DNA of 64,000 bases from Bacillus sp. KH172YL63 (GCF_011398925.1 NZ_AP022842.1:2778001-2842000), one strand, 5' to 3'; positions 36,052 through 43,769 are shown, numbered from the stretch's first letter. Notes: generated by a model not told the origin, from the letters alone. A program made the numbers and translations.

Positions 36052-36736
36052 GAACCCATTTCTTATATTCAAGTTCTGAAACAAAGCCCAGTGCCACCCC
36101 CTTATTGATCAACATTTGAAGGGACTGATACCGATATTTCCCCGCTTCCCCCTTCGCTTCCTTCAACACTTCTTTCAGGGCACTGCCGGTGATGATTTCA
36201 TACACGGATGCCCGGTTGGCGTGCTTTCCATGAAGGCACTTCCCTCCGCACTCTGTCTTGCAGAGCGGACAGACCAACTTCAATAAACGCTGAGCGGAAA
36301 CGGCGAGGAGCGTCTGTTCAATGTCATGCCATTCGATGCCGAACTCCATCAAACGGTAAATCGCCCCTTTCGCATCCCTGGTATGCATAGTAGATATGAC
36401 GAGATGCCCGGTCAAGCTCGCTCGAATCGCTACTTCCGCCGTCTCCCTGTCCCGGATTTCCCCGACCATGATAATATCTGGATCATGCCTTAATATCGCC
36501 TTCAGCCCTGCTGAATAGGTAATCCCCGCCTTTTCATTCACCTGAATTTGCACCATTTCATCGTGCTGTTTTTCTACGGGATCTTCCAATGTGATCACGT
36601 TCCGGTTCAGTGCAACGGAACAATGGTGGACAAGGGAATACAATGTCGTCGTCTTTCCGCTACCCGTGGAACATGTTATGTAAATACAATAAAATTCAAA
36701 CATACTTTCACTATGTCTATGAGGCACGAATATCAA
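36038..36736 (-). pseudogene. comGA: ComGA ATPase, C-terminal fragment cut by prophage insertion
   Basis: Only the C-terminal 210 or so residues of ComGA remain, beginning at TGSGKTTTLYSLVHH of the Walker A loop. Intact parts: Walker B and Asp box (NVITLEDPVEK, DPDIIMVGEIRDRETAEVA), the His box STMHTRDAKGA and the four-cysteine zinc site (LVCPLCKTECGGKC). Upstream of codon 36665-36667 the sequence changes to unrelated DNA: CSTGSGK replaces the expected GPTGSGK, and the hybrid frame runs on to a TTG at 36736 in phage DNA. The missing N-terminal 140 residues should lie beyond the right end of the prophage. As it stands ComGA is not functional. Confidence 0.93.
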
Positions 36737-36968
36737 TGTGTCTCTTACATTTCATACACTGAAACAAGTTCGGTTCAATCTCTTTATGCTTTTTCAGTTT
36801 CCTACAGGTCTGGCAGGACAAGGTTACATGCCGTATTGAATGATCATTAATTTCAACTTCACCCGGATTTCCGGGTCCTTCCTCAACCTCTTCCCACTCA
36901 CCAACATTATCTTTTATTAAAGCAAACAACATCGTAGAACATATTATCCCAGCAATAAACGAGATCAT
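36717..36968 (-). CDS. Small membrane protein with C-terminal zinc-ribbon-like cysteines, phage end gene
   Basis: 83 residues, not recognised. An N-terminal hydrophobic helix (MISFIAGIICSTMLFALIKD), an acidic Glu/Gly/Pro stretch, then CQTC...CMKC, a likely zinc ribbon. Start ATG 36968 with AAAGGGG upstream. It is the phage gene nearest the comGA junction and reads towards it, so its transcript would run into comGA-comGB. Confidence 0.6.
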   Translation of the reverse strand: MISFIAGIICSTMLFALIKDNVGEWEEVEEGPGNPGEVEINDHSIRHVTLSCQTCRKLKKHKEIEPNLFQCMKCKRHIDIRAS

Positions 36969-36972
36969 ATCA

Positions 36973-37245
36973 TTATCCCCTTTCACTTAGCACATATTCG
37001 ATTTCGCCACTATTGAAGCCCTTAATAGGTACGACTCTGTAGGCAGAATATACACAGTGCTCCTGCTGCAGCTTAAACACCAATTCTGGGTCGTTTAAAC
37101 ACTTTTCCACCAGGAGACAAGCGAGAGTGGTCGGTTTCATATTACAAGCTACGGACAACTTATTCAGTTTTGTATTCATCTTGTTAGTCAGTGAAATGTT
37201 CACCCTGTTTACTTTCTTATTTCCTAACCCCTTTCCTTCTATCAT
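36973..37245 (-). CDS. Ribbon-helix-helix-like DNA-binding protein
   Basis: 90 residues. NRVNISLTNKMNTKLNKLSV and NMKPTTLACLLVEKCL look like the strand-helix-helix of a MetJ/Arc-type regulator; the rest is not recognised. ATG 37245 behind GGAAGGGGG. Ends 5 bp before the start of the membrane protein downstream. Function not known; a local regulator is possible. Confidence 0.55.
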   Translation of the reverse strand: MIEGKGLGNKKVNRVNISLTNKMNTKLNKLSVACNMKPTTLACLLVEKCLNDPELVFKLQQEHCVYSAYRVVPIKGFNSGEIEYVLSERG

Positions 37246-37327
37246 CAAGACACCCCCTTCCAAATGTCATGACAATTGACAGTGTCAACCGTGTAACAAT
37301 GTAACAAAAGAGTAGGGTGAAGGGAGG

Positions 37328-37537
37328 TCATAACCGTAAGGTAATTCCTCCCCCGGATGTCTTAATTACCTCTTTTTTTTGGAGTGTTCTTTGATATTCC
37401 CGGTCTACGAGGGTCTTTAAGAATGAGCTCCCATTCCGTTTGGACCCATTAGGAAGCTTTGAAACAAAATCAAATAATTCTTTTTGTTCAGGGTCATCCA
37501 CATTTAAACACAGAGTTACCTTTTTTATATTAGTCAA
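37328..37537 (-). CDS. Small RHH-like protein, putative regulator
   Basis: 69 residues: IKKVTLCLNVDDPEQKELFD followed by SKRNGSSFLKTLVDREYQRT, the pattern of a ribbon-helix-helix protein (beta strand, two helices with an SSFLK turn). TTG start behind GAGAGG. It reads away from the palindrome at 37564-37581, which could be its operator. Confidence 0.55.
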   Translation of the reverse strand: MTNIKKVTLCLNVDDPEQKELFDFVSKLPNGSKRNGSSFLKTLVDREYQRTLQKKEVIKTSGGGITLRL

Positions 37538-37563
37538 TTCAACCTCTCCCCTATCATAATTTC

Positions 37564-37581
37564 TGGTTCACTTGTGAACCA
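37564..37581. promoter_or_regulatory. Perfect palindromic operator between divergent phage genes
   Basis: TGGTTCACTTGTGAACCA: arms TGGTTCAC and GTGAACCA with a two-base centre. On the plus strand it covers the -35 region of a TTCACT (16 bp) TATACT promoter candidate leading to the gene at 37644; on the minus strand a TATGAT lies just beyond it. A repressor binding here would control both directions. Confidence 0.65.
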
Positions 37582-37643
37582 CTTGAGATATACTTATGAT
37601 GATAATAGGTGAAAAATACCAATGTCTTTTGGAGGGAGAAAGA

Positions 37644-37886
37644 GTGAACTTTAAAATGGAATTACATATAAGAATCGAGGGCACTGGTATACTTAGATTT
37701 AATCGATTCAGATGCAGCAGAAATAAATTGCCTGAGCTTGCTTCTAAATGGAAATATCAAGTGTGGAGAGAGCACGGTTGCCGTGAAATGATCGTGGAAA
37801 AAATAATGGCTAACAATGAAGAAGATATAAAAGGTGAGGTGAAGGAGTATGAAGAAAACGTGGGAAGAGGTCATCTCCCGTTTTAA
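37644..37886 (+). CDS. Conserved-looking small phage protein of unknown function
   Basis: About 80 residues (FKMELHIRIEGTGILRFNRF, ELASKWKYQVWREHGCREMI, then an acidic tail). The GTG at 37644 has GGAGGG eight bases upstream; the frame is open to 37596. Overlaps the next plus-strand gene by 38 bp. One of only three rightward genes in the prophage. Not recognised. Confidence 0.55.
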   Translation: MNFKMELHIRIEGTGILRFNRFRCSRNKLPELASKWKYQVWREHGCREMIVEKIMANNEEDIKGEVKEYEENVGRGHLPF

Positions 37887-37995
37887 GGAAATGGGGTTAG
37901 ATCCAGACAAAGTTTTTGATGCCGTGTGTACAATTGATGAAATGGCTAAATTATTAAAAGAAGAAGAAATTAAAGTAAAAAACCTCTCAAAATAG
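37849..37995 (+). CDS. 48-residue phage protein, second gene of a rightward pair
   Basis: Reads MKKTWEEVISRFKEMGLDPD and continues with an acidic/basic helical part ending EEEIKVKNLSK. Starts at ATG 37849 after GAAGGAG, overlapping the upstream gene, and ends inside a terminator stem. Small, charged, no membrane segment; unknown function. Together with the upstream gene it forms a two-gene operon under the 37564 palindrome. Confidence 0.6.
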   Translation: MKKTWEEVISRFKEMGLDPDKVFDAVCTIDEMAKLLKEEEIKVKNLSK

Positions 37996-38006
37996 AGAGG
38001 TTTTAA
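37978..38006 (+). terminator. Terminator shared by convergent small phage genes
   Basis: AAAACCTCTC AAAATA GAGAGGTTTT at the end of the 37849 gene, next to the stop of the minus-strand gene at 38003. A and T runs on both sides make it likely bidirectional. Confidence 0.8.
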
Positions 38007-38173
38007 ACTGTAGCGAGCTTTCTTTCAATCTTTTTAGAATTCTTTTCAATTGATTTTCTTTCATTGTCAGCGATTGAAAACCTTTTCAAAAATGAAGAAA
38101 ACTCTTCTGGAGTAATCTTGTCGTTTAGATATGCAACTCTAGCTTCATCCAGTGTTCTGAACTTTTTCGCCAT
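38003..38173 (-). CDS. 56-residue charged phage protein
   Basis: MAKKFRTLDEARVAYLNDKI then TPEEFSSFLKRFSIADNERK and a Lys-rich end. ATG 38173 behind AGGAGG; it overlaps the end of the GAF-domain gene by 29 bp. Helical, basic C-terminus. Not recognised; short but well supported by its ribosome site and frame. Confidence 0.6.
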   Translation of the reverse strand: MAKKFRTLDEARVAYLNDKITPEEFSSFLKRFSIADNERKSIEKNSKKIERKLATV

Positions 38174-38975
38174 TTGTCATACCTCCTAATATTATATCTT
38201 TACCCATAATATCAAAAATTATTGCTAATTGATTAGAAAATATTTGGAAATAACTTATATCATCAGGTGAGAAGCAATCTGTTTCTGAACCATCAATACT
38301 TAATACCGCTAGTGTAAACCCATCAATTTTGATTGGAACACAAAGTAACGAAGAATAACTCTTTGTGGCTTTTGGATGTGGTTTGAAGTCTTTTTCCTTC
38401 GTTAAATCCTTACAATAACTATATTCTCCAGAAGAGAAAACATTTCCTGCTATTGATGAATCAATTTTCAATCTTAATTTTTCTTTTCCATTAATACTAA
38501 ATCCACAACCCTCAAATATCTTTAAATTATCAGGATCATCTGGATCAACTGCAAATACCGCACATCTATGCCTGATGTTTTTCATACTTTTCAAAGTTAG
38601 GGGAATTTGTTCGATAATCATATCAGTTACTTTCCGACCTCTACTTATCAGTAGTGTTTTATCACTCAACCCCGAAAGTTTATGTAACTCGGGAATCTCT
38701 TTGTTGACCTGATCCATGAGTGTCATTATTTGTGATTTTTGTTTTGAATCAGCCATGGTCTTTTCCAAATCTAATTTATATTCTTTAATCAATTCTGAAC
38801 CGGGAGCTTTATACATTTTATATATTTTTACTGCCCAGTACAAAATAATGATTGCTCCTATCAAGTACAAAGAAAAAAGAAAGAATTTCGGATTAAGATT
38901 TATTACTTGATTTGAAAGAGATTCATCAAACTTCTTAAAGGTCTTTGTTTCTGTAAGTACAGTTAGGTAAAGCAT
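38145..38975 (-). CDS. Membrane protein with C-terminal GAF-like domain
   Basis: 276 residues from ATG 38975 (GGGGTGG upstream). One membrane helix (FFLFSLYLIGAIIILYWAVK), a short coiled segment, then about 150 residues resembling a GAF sensor domain: SLLCVPIKIDGFTLAVLSID and SPDDISYFQIFSNQLAIIFD are its hallmark strands and helix. No kinase or cyclase follows. AT-rich compared with the structural genes. A lysogenic accessory gene that may sense a small ligand; function unknown. Confidence 0.65.
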   Translation of the reverse strand: MLYLTVLTETKTFKKFDESLSNQVINLNPKFFLFSLYLIGAIIILYWAVKIYKMYKAPGSELIKEYKLDLEKTMADSKQKSQIMTLMDQVNKEIPELHKLSGLSDKTLLISRGRKVTDMIIEQIPLTLKSMKNIRHRCAVFAVDPDDPDNLKIFEGCGFSINGKEKLRLKIDSSIAGNVFSSGEYSYCKDLTKEKDFKPHPKATKSYSSLLCVPIKIDGFTLAVLSIDGSETDCFSPDDISYFQIFSNQLAIIFDIMGKDIILGGMTNGEKVQNTG

Positions 38976-39131
38976 GTAACCACCCCTATATATCAACTAA
39001 CATTTGTAATTTTACCATATAATTAACAATTTAGGGGGATTTTTTTAGCCCCTCTCGATTGAGAGGGGCCTTCACTTATGATCCACTGTAGTTCATGGTG
39101 TGATCAATATTGTTCTCTAGATAAGACACAA

Positions 39132-39935
39132 TTATTCTACACGGATATATTTTTCATTTGCAGTAACATAAAACGTTTTGCCTTTTGAATTCTTCACTTC
39201 AAACTGATACGCATCGTCTACTTTTAATTTCCTTACGATCGTGGGGAATCCATAACCTTCTGAAAGATAGTCCACTACATATTTAGCATCCCAGGATGGC
39301 TTAGAGTAAAATCTTAGTTTGGTCACTTTACATTCTGCCCTTTTGCCTACATATGATGATGATCCACTCAATATTAATTTATCTCCTGGGTGAATCACAT
39401 CAGACATTAATCCACTCAATGTTTTTAACTCACTCACAGAAAGGTTATTGTCCTTAGCAATTTCCCAAAGAGTATCACCGAACTTTACAATGTGAACACC
39501 TGAAGAGGTTGAAGGTGAAAGATCCTTTAATAGATAATCTAATGGATCCACAGCTTTACTCTTACCAATATTCCATCTGCCTTTGTGCATCTCAAAGTGA
39601 AGATGCTGTCCAAAGGAATTCCCTGTGTCCCCCATGATTCCGATTGGCTGCCCCTGGGTAACACGGTCCCCTTCCCTTACCTTCCGGGACCCGGATCTCA
39701 TGTGTGCGTATACTGTTTCAAATTCTTGTCCATTAATATCATGCAGAATGAACACACACTCGCCGTATGAAGATGATAGATACGATTTGGACACTCTGCC
39801 ACCGGCTGAAGCCACAACCTCATTTATGCCACCCTGAGCAATATCTATTCCATTGTGGATCCTGGCAATACCATTCAGAAAATCTTTGCCGAAACGAGAA
39901 GTTATTTTACCTTTTGCTGGATAAATGAATTCCAT
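39132..39935 (-). CDS. Endolysin: M23 peptidase, LysM and SH3-like domains
   Basis: 267 residues. The N-terminal M23/LytM peptidase has the zinc ligands His and Asp in RIHNGIDIAQ, and His-x-His in FGQHLHFEMHKG (residues about 28-34 and 109-117). A LysM follows (VHIVKFGDTLWEIAKDNNLS to PGDKLILS, about 148-190), then an SH3-like strand-rich tail. Likely cleaves peptide cross-links in the cell wall. No signal peptide; released by the holin encoded just upstream. Confidence 0.9.
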   Translation of the reverse strand: MEFIYPAKGKITSRFGKDFLNGIARIHNGIDIAQGGINEVVASAGGRVSKSYLSSSYGECVFILHDINGQEFETVYAHMRSGSRKVREGDRVTQGQPIGIMGDTGNSFGQHLHFEMHKGRWNIGKSKAVDPLDYLLKDLSPSTSSGVHIVKFGDTLWEIAKDNNLSVSELKTLSGLMSDVIHPGDKLILSGSSSYVGKRAECKVTKLRFYSKPSWDAKYVVDYLSEGYGFPTIVRKLKVDDAYQFEVKNSKGKTFYVTANEKYIRVE

Positions 39936-40186
39936 TATAAATCCCTCTTTTCTTGAGCATATTTAATTCCTGCGACCGTCCCGACACCCAACATTGCATA
40001 CTTAATTCCTTCCAACATCACGTCAAAGTCAAAATTTCTGTACTCGAAGAACGCAAATGCTAGTCCTAAAAAAAGACCCACAACAGGGATTAAACTGTTT
40101 GGGACCCTACCTGATTCACGAATCACATAAAGAATAAACGCCAGGGCGACATACCCACCAAAATCTAAAGATAATAATTGTTCCAA
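39935..40186 (-). CDS. Phage holin (Hol44-like)
   Basis: 83 residues from a TTG start (40186) preceded by AAAGGAGG; the frame is open to 40222. Two to three hydrophobic segments (DFGGYVALAFILYVIRESG, SLIPVVGLFLGLAFAFFEY, GIKYAMLGVGTVAGIKYAQE). The IP-loop and second-half pattern resemble holin superfamily V (Hol44). Abuts the endolysin stop-start, forming a lysis cassette with XhlA. Confidence 0.78.
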   Translation of the reverse strand: MEQLLSLDFGGYVALAFILYVIRESGRVPNSLIPVVGLFLGLAFAFFEYRNFDFDVMLEGIKYAMLGVGTVAGIKYAQEKRDL

Positions 40187-40187
40187 G

Positions 40188-40415
40188 TTACATTCCTCCT
40201 TTGAATAATTGAAAAGCTCCATAAAAAATGGCTACGGATCCACCGATCAATGCAACTATAAATGCATTGGTAACGGCACGACGTAACCATTTGGTATTCT
40301 CTTTGATTTCACCTAAATCTTGTTTTACATATTCAAGATCTTTACCTTGTAAGAGGACTTCTTGCTCCAACTTTTGCAACCTGTTGTCAGTAGCCTGCTT
40401 CCACAGTTCATTCAT
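40188..40415 (-). CDS. xhlA: XhlA-like hemolysin / lysis-associated protein
   Basis: 75 residues: helical part (DNRLQKLEQEVLLQGKDLEY, KQDLGEIKENTKWLRRAVTN) and a C-terminal membrane helix (FIVALIGGSVAIFYGAFQLF), the XhlA layout. In PBSX, XhlA assists the holin in lysis. ATG 40415 behind GGAGGAA; frame open to 40466. Confidence 0.85.
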   Translation of the reverse strand: MNELWKQATDNRLQKLEQEVLLQGKDLEYVKQDLGEIKENTKWLRRAVTNAFIVALIGGSVAIFYGAFQLFKGGM

Positions 40416-40454
40416 GTCTGCTTCCTCCAATTTTATCACTCCCTTTTCAAGCAA

Positions 40455-40483
40455 TAAAAAAGACACCTCATATTGGGTGCCTT
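40455..40483 (-). terminator. Terminator after the exported-protein gene
   Basis: Minus strand AGGCACC/GGTGTCT stem with six T, ten bases after the 40493 gene stop and just upstream of xhlA. Confidence 0.75.
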
Positions 40484-40492
40484 ATCTCTGTA

Positions 40493-41011
40493 TTATCTTA
40501 GTGATTTTGCGTCTTCGATTAATCCTGGAACATTATCGTAATCGAATGCAGCCATTGCATTTTTTGCTTCTTCAATCTTCATGAAGTAATCCAATTTATT
40601 TGGATGGTCTTCTTTGACACCATTTAAAAAAGCATTCATATGATTTGCCCAGCTTGTAGCTAAAGTGTCTTTATCATAAGGTGTCGTGTCAGGATTTTCA
40701 GATAAATCAATGCTGTACTGTTCTAATGCTTCAGCATCAGAAAACAGGTATACGACCTCCCCACTTTCCTGACTCGCTTCAATTTGCTCTGCGGACATAT
40801 AGTTCCATGGAACCTCCCCGTTAGTATCCACAGTTCTTTCAGTAGGAGCTTTTACACTAACCACCTCCTTTGTGGAATCGTCATTTGAAGCACTCACACT
40901 TTGTACTGATTTTTCTTTGACCTTTTCTTTTCCGTCTACCATACTGTATGTTAATATCCCGCCTATGCCGAGCGACCCTACCAAAGCGAAACTAACAAGT
41001 AATTTTTTCAT
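40493..41011 (-). CDS. Exported accessory protein of unknown function
   Basis: 172 residues with an N-terminal signal/anchor (MKKLLVSFALVGSLGIGGIL), a Ser/Asp/Lys-rich linker, then a soluble helical domain (WNYMSAEQIEASQESGEVVY, WANHMNAFLNGVKEDHPNKL). No lipobox or sortase signal. Position between tail and lysis genes with its own terminator suggests a lysogenic accessory gene (moron). Not recognised. Confidence 0.6.
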   Translation of the reverse strand: MKKLLVSFALVGSLGIGGILTYSMVDGKEKVKEKSVQSVSASNDDSTKEVVSVKAPTERTVDTNGEVPWNYMSAEQIEASQESGEVVYLFSDAEALEQYSIDLSENPDTTPYDKDTLATSWANHMNAFLNGVKEDHPNKLDYFMKIEEAKNAMAAFDYDNVPGLIEDAKSLR

Positions 41012-41078
41012 AGAAAACCCTCCCGTTTCCTTTTGTTAACAATTATATACGAAAATAGAAGGGAATAGTTTCAAATTT

Positions 41079-42980
41079 TCATAGAGAGTGGCTTCCTCTA
41101 CTTTGAATAAACATTTGAACGAATAAATTCGCTCTAATTTTAGCTAACTCATTTGGAGTAATTTCAATTGTTGCCCATCTGTTTCTTGCGATATTACCGC
41201 TTGCATCTTTTTCTAAATACGGGGTTAAATCGATATTTTCACCTGACAAAGATTCATGGTCTACTACATTACCATCAACTGTTATTTGTATAGTCGTTGG
41301 TGATTCTGGGTTTTTAAAAATGCCATAATTAAATGGGTGGGTGTGCCCAGGTATATTTATTTCGAAAGGATGGCTATGGTCCGGCAGATTTATTTCAAAT
41401 GGATGAGAATGAGCTGGAATATTTAATGAAAATGGGTGCGTATGTGCCGGTATATTTAAACTCACATTTACTGAATGTCTGTGGCTTAACTTGTCGTCAT
41501 CTACTTCGACTGCGTGAGTATGTTCTTCATAAGGTGGTGTCATCCCTGTCCCTACTCCCACGGGTGGGGATGAATACAAAAAGAACGTCGGACTTGTAAA
41601 AGTGCTTGTGAAATCATTACTCTGCACATAAGCCCCACCGCCTGATGTAGTATTCGCTTGAACTACACTCCCCCCAGATGAAGTAGTAGAAGTTTTGACT
41701 ATGCTGCCACCGGATTGTGTTGTTGAAGTAGCCACCACTTGGCCAGCGCTTTCCATCGCCTTAATATACCCCTCAAAATTAGTCGTTTCAAAAGTTAGGT
41801 CCAATTTATTGATCTTCCTGAAGTCTTCGTAAATAAAAAACTTGAACACTGCAGGATTGTCTGGATCACAGTTTTGGTCTAATGGTACTACGTAAGCATT
41901 TGTGGCACCCTGGGCATACACCTCATTAATCTTCTGCCTACGCTCCAAATCAGCCTGTGTGGTGCTCAAATCCTCAGTTAAGCTGCCAATCTCTAATTGA
42001 GTATTGCCGGGATCACCTTTAATATCTGGCCGGTGCTCTTTCATGATTAATAGGTCCACATTAGGATAGTCATCTAATTCTAACCCCACCACATTTCCTT
42101 CTTTGAGCTCATCGATTTTGGCACCCGTGATGCTTGAAACATCTGCAGCTGACACTACCCAGGAGACAACCGGTTCTTTCCACTTCTTCAAGATTGCTTC
42201 TCCGCTCGCCATTAAAGTTGCTGCATCTTCAAAGCGTTTATCAACCCATGTGGTTTCAATGATGCCATTCTCTGCGATTGATGCAGCATCTTCAATATAA
42301 GGTACCCCGTTGTTCACCGATTCTATTGTCAGTTGATTCACACCTTCACCATATCCTAAAGGGTAGATCCGGTTGAACACACTCATTGGATTCTCTTCGA
42401 TTTCAAAGTCAATTAAGTTGTGACGCTCCTTAATCCTACACACAGGTTCTGTATTGGGCCTAACAAGGTTAAGAGTCCAGGGATATGAAGTCGTGTCCCA
42501 TGTCCATCTGTATTGCTCATCAAATGGCTTTGTCACACTGAAGATTGCAGATAGTAGGTTTTCATTCTCCCACAGGTAATGGAAATATCGAATGATTTCG
42601 ACTGTCCCCAGCTGCCAGTGCTTCTCTTTTTGCTGATTAATTAAATACTGCAGGACTTCATCTGTGGGCAGGTTCGTCAGTTGATGATCTTTGAACAGTG
42701 TGCTCCCCAGGAGAGTGGCCAGAACATGCTCGCATTCAAACGAAACATTTAACCAGCTCTTTGAAGTTTTCTTAGGGATAATCCTGAACAGACCAACATA
42801 CTCACCTTTATCATAAATTTGCAGGTATTTCAGCAGTTTAACTTTATCGACTTTTGGATCGTTGATCGGGAGTGAAAATGATGCCTGCCAAATTTGATTA
42901 TTTTTCCTTGTGTATGAAATACCGAATGCATTTTCAAGAATTGCCGTGACATTCCTTTGTAAATCTAATGTCTTAAGCAA
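41079..42980 (-). CDS. Tail-associated minor structural protein with HxH repeats
   Basis: About 633 residues. The N-terminal 350 residues match phage minor structural/tail-associated lysin N-termini (LQRNVTAILENAFGISYTRK, VFNRIYPLGYGEGVNQLTIE). Then a Ser/Thr/Gly-rich fibre region (TTSSGGSVVQANTTSGGGAY) and a tandem set of HTHPF/HSHPF segments at about residues 505-553, ending in a globular tip. Likely the tail-tip fibre used in host recognition; the HxH repeats may bind metal along a beta-helix trimer. TTG 42980 after AGAGGTG preferred; GTG 42989 alternative. Confidence 0.8.
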   Translation of the reverse strand: MLKTLDLQRNVTAILENAFGISYTRKNNQIWQASFSLPINDPKVDKVKLLKYLQIYDKGEYVGLFRIIPKKTSKSWLNVSFECEHVLATLLGSTLFKDHQLTNLPTDEVLQYLINQQKEKHWQLGTVEIIRYFHYLWENENLLSAIFSVTKPFDEQYRWTWDTTSYPWTLNLVRPNTEPVCRIKERHNLIDFEIEENPMSVFNRIYPLGYGEGVNQLTIESVNNGVPYIEDAASIAENGIIETTWVDKRFEDAATLMASGEAILKKWKEPVVSWVVSAADVSSITGAKIDELKEGNVVGLELDDYPNVDLLIMKEHRPDIKGDPGNTQLEIGSLTEDLSTTQADLERRQKINEVYAQGATNAYVVPLDQNCDPDNPAVFKFFIYEDFRKINKLDLTFETTNFEGYIKAMESAGQVVATSTTQSGGSIVKTSTTSSGGSVVQANTTSGGGAYVQSNDFTSTFTSPTFFLYSSPPVGVGTGMTPPYEEHTHAVEVDDDKLSHRHSVNVSLNIPAHTHPFSLNIPAHSHPFEINLPDHSHPFEINIPGHTHPFNYGIFKNPESPTTIQITVDGNVVDHESLSGENIDLTPYLEKDASGNIARNRWATIEITPNELAKIRANLFVQMFIQSRGSHSL

Positions 42981-43001
42981 TATTTTCACCTCTTTTCAAA
43001 A

Positions 43002-43030
43002 CAAAAAGACCACCTCATAAGAGATGATCT
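43002..43030 (-). terminator. Terminator hairpin upstream of the tail-tip gene
   Basis: Minus strand AGATCATCTC TTAT GAGGTGGTCT TTTTG, with GU wobbles. It stands before 41079-42980 and behind the inverted moron 43128-43769, so leftward transcription must pass it to reach the tail-tip and lysis genes. Confidence 0.65.
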
Positions 43031-43127
43031 TCTATTGCGCTACATTATCCGATAGTTTCTTACCCATAAACATCTTTATATTATTCTAATTAATTGTTAA
43101 TATATTACAGGAAGGGAGATGTCATAA

Positions 43128-43769
43128 ATGACAGATAAAAACATACTTAATACTAAAGAAAAAATAGAAATCGCAGTTCAAACTGGACTTCAATTGGTTC
43201 CATATGTCGGACCGGCTTTATCTGCCGCCTACTTTGGGACCAAAAATGAAAAAAGATTTAAAAGGATAGAATCTTTTTATGAAGAAATTTCTCAACTCCA
43301 AGATCATCTAAAAGAGCCGTTACCTCCAGTTGAATCGCATAATGAGGATGAGCTTATTGCTTTAATAGAGATTTTAAATGATAAAATTGAACGTGAACAC
43401 ACAAATGAAAAAAGAACATTTTTCAAGCAATTTTTCTTGAACACTTTAGCTACTCCAAAACAAGGGAATTTTGACGAAAAACGCTTCTTTTTAGAAACCT
43501 TAGCAGCTATGTCCTTATTAGAATGTGAGCTATTATCATTTCTTTATTCAGAGCAAAATAAAGGCAATTCACCAATCAATGTTGGCACAATTAATAAACC
43601 GGGCATAGAACAATATGCAATTGTAGGCGCAATCGGTAGATTGAAAATGTATGGATTTCTAAGTGCTGTTACCAACTCATTTGCTATTGGCGGTGGAGAT
43701 AACAATCTACAAGAAAATGTTTCTCTTACGAATTTTGGTTTGAATTTTGTCCATTTTTGCTTAGCCTGA
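43128..43769 (+). CDS. Inverted moron gene: putative membrane-linked accessory protein
   Basis: 213 residues, AT-rich, opposite in strand to all surrounding tail genes. N-terminal hydrophobic stretch (AVQTGLQLVPYVGPALSAAY), a charged helical middle (DELIALIEILNDKIEREHTN), and a C-terminal winged-helix-like end (EQYAIVGAIGRLKMYGFLSA then VSLTNFGLNFVHFCL). GGAAGGGAG site; ends in its own terminator. Not recognised by name; layout suggests a prophage-expressed defence or superinfection-exclusion protein. Compare the gene at 49102. Confidence 0.6.
   Translation: MTDKNILNTKEKIEIAVQTGLQLVPYVGPALSAAYFGTKNEKRFKRIESFYEEISQLQDHLKEPLPPVESHNEDELIALIEILNDKIEREHTNEKRTFFKQFFLNTLATPKQGNFDEKRFFLETLAAMSLLECELLSFLYSEQNKGNSPINVGTINKPGIEQYAIVGAIGRLKMYGFLSAVTNSFAIGGGDNNLQENVSLTNFGLNFVHFCLA

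Noticed and set aside
39030..39070. Terminator downstream of the endolysin or before the GAF gene
   Set aside because: The GC-rich hairpin is followed by A rather than T on the minus strand and by mixed bases on the plus strand.
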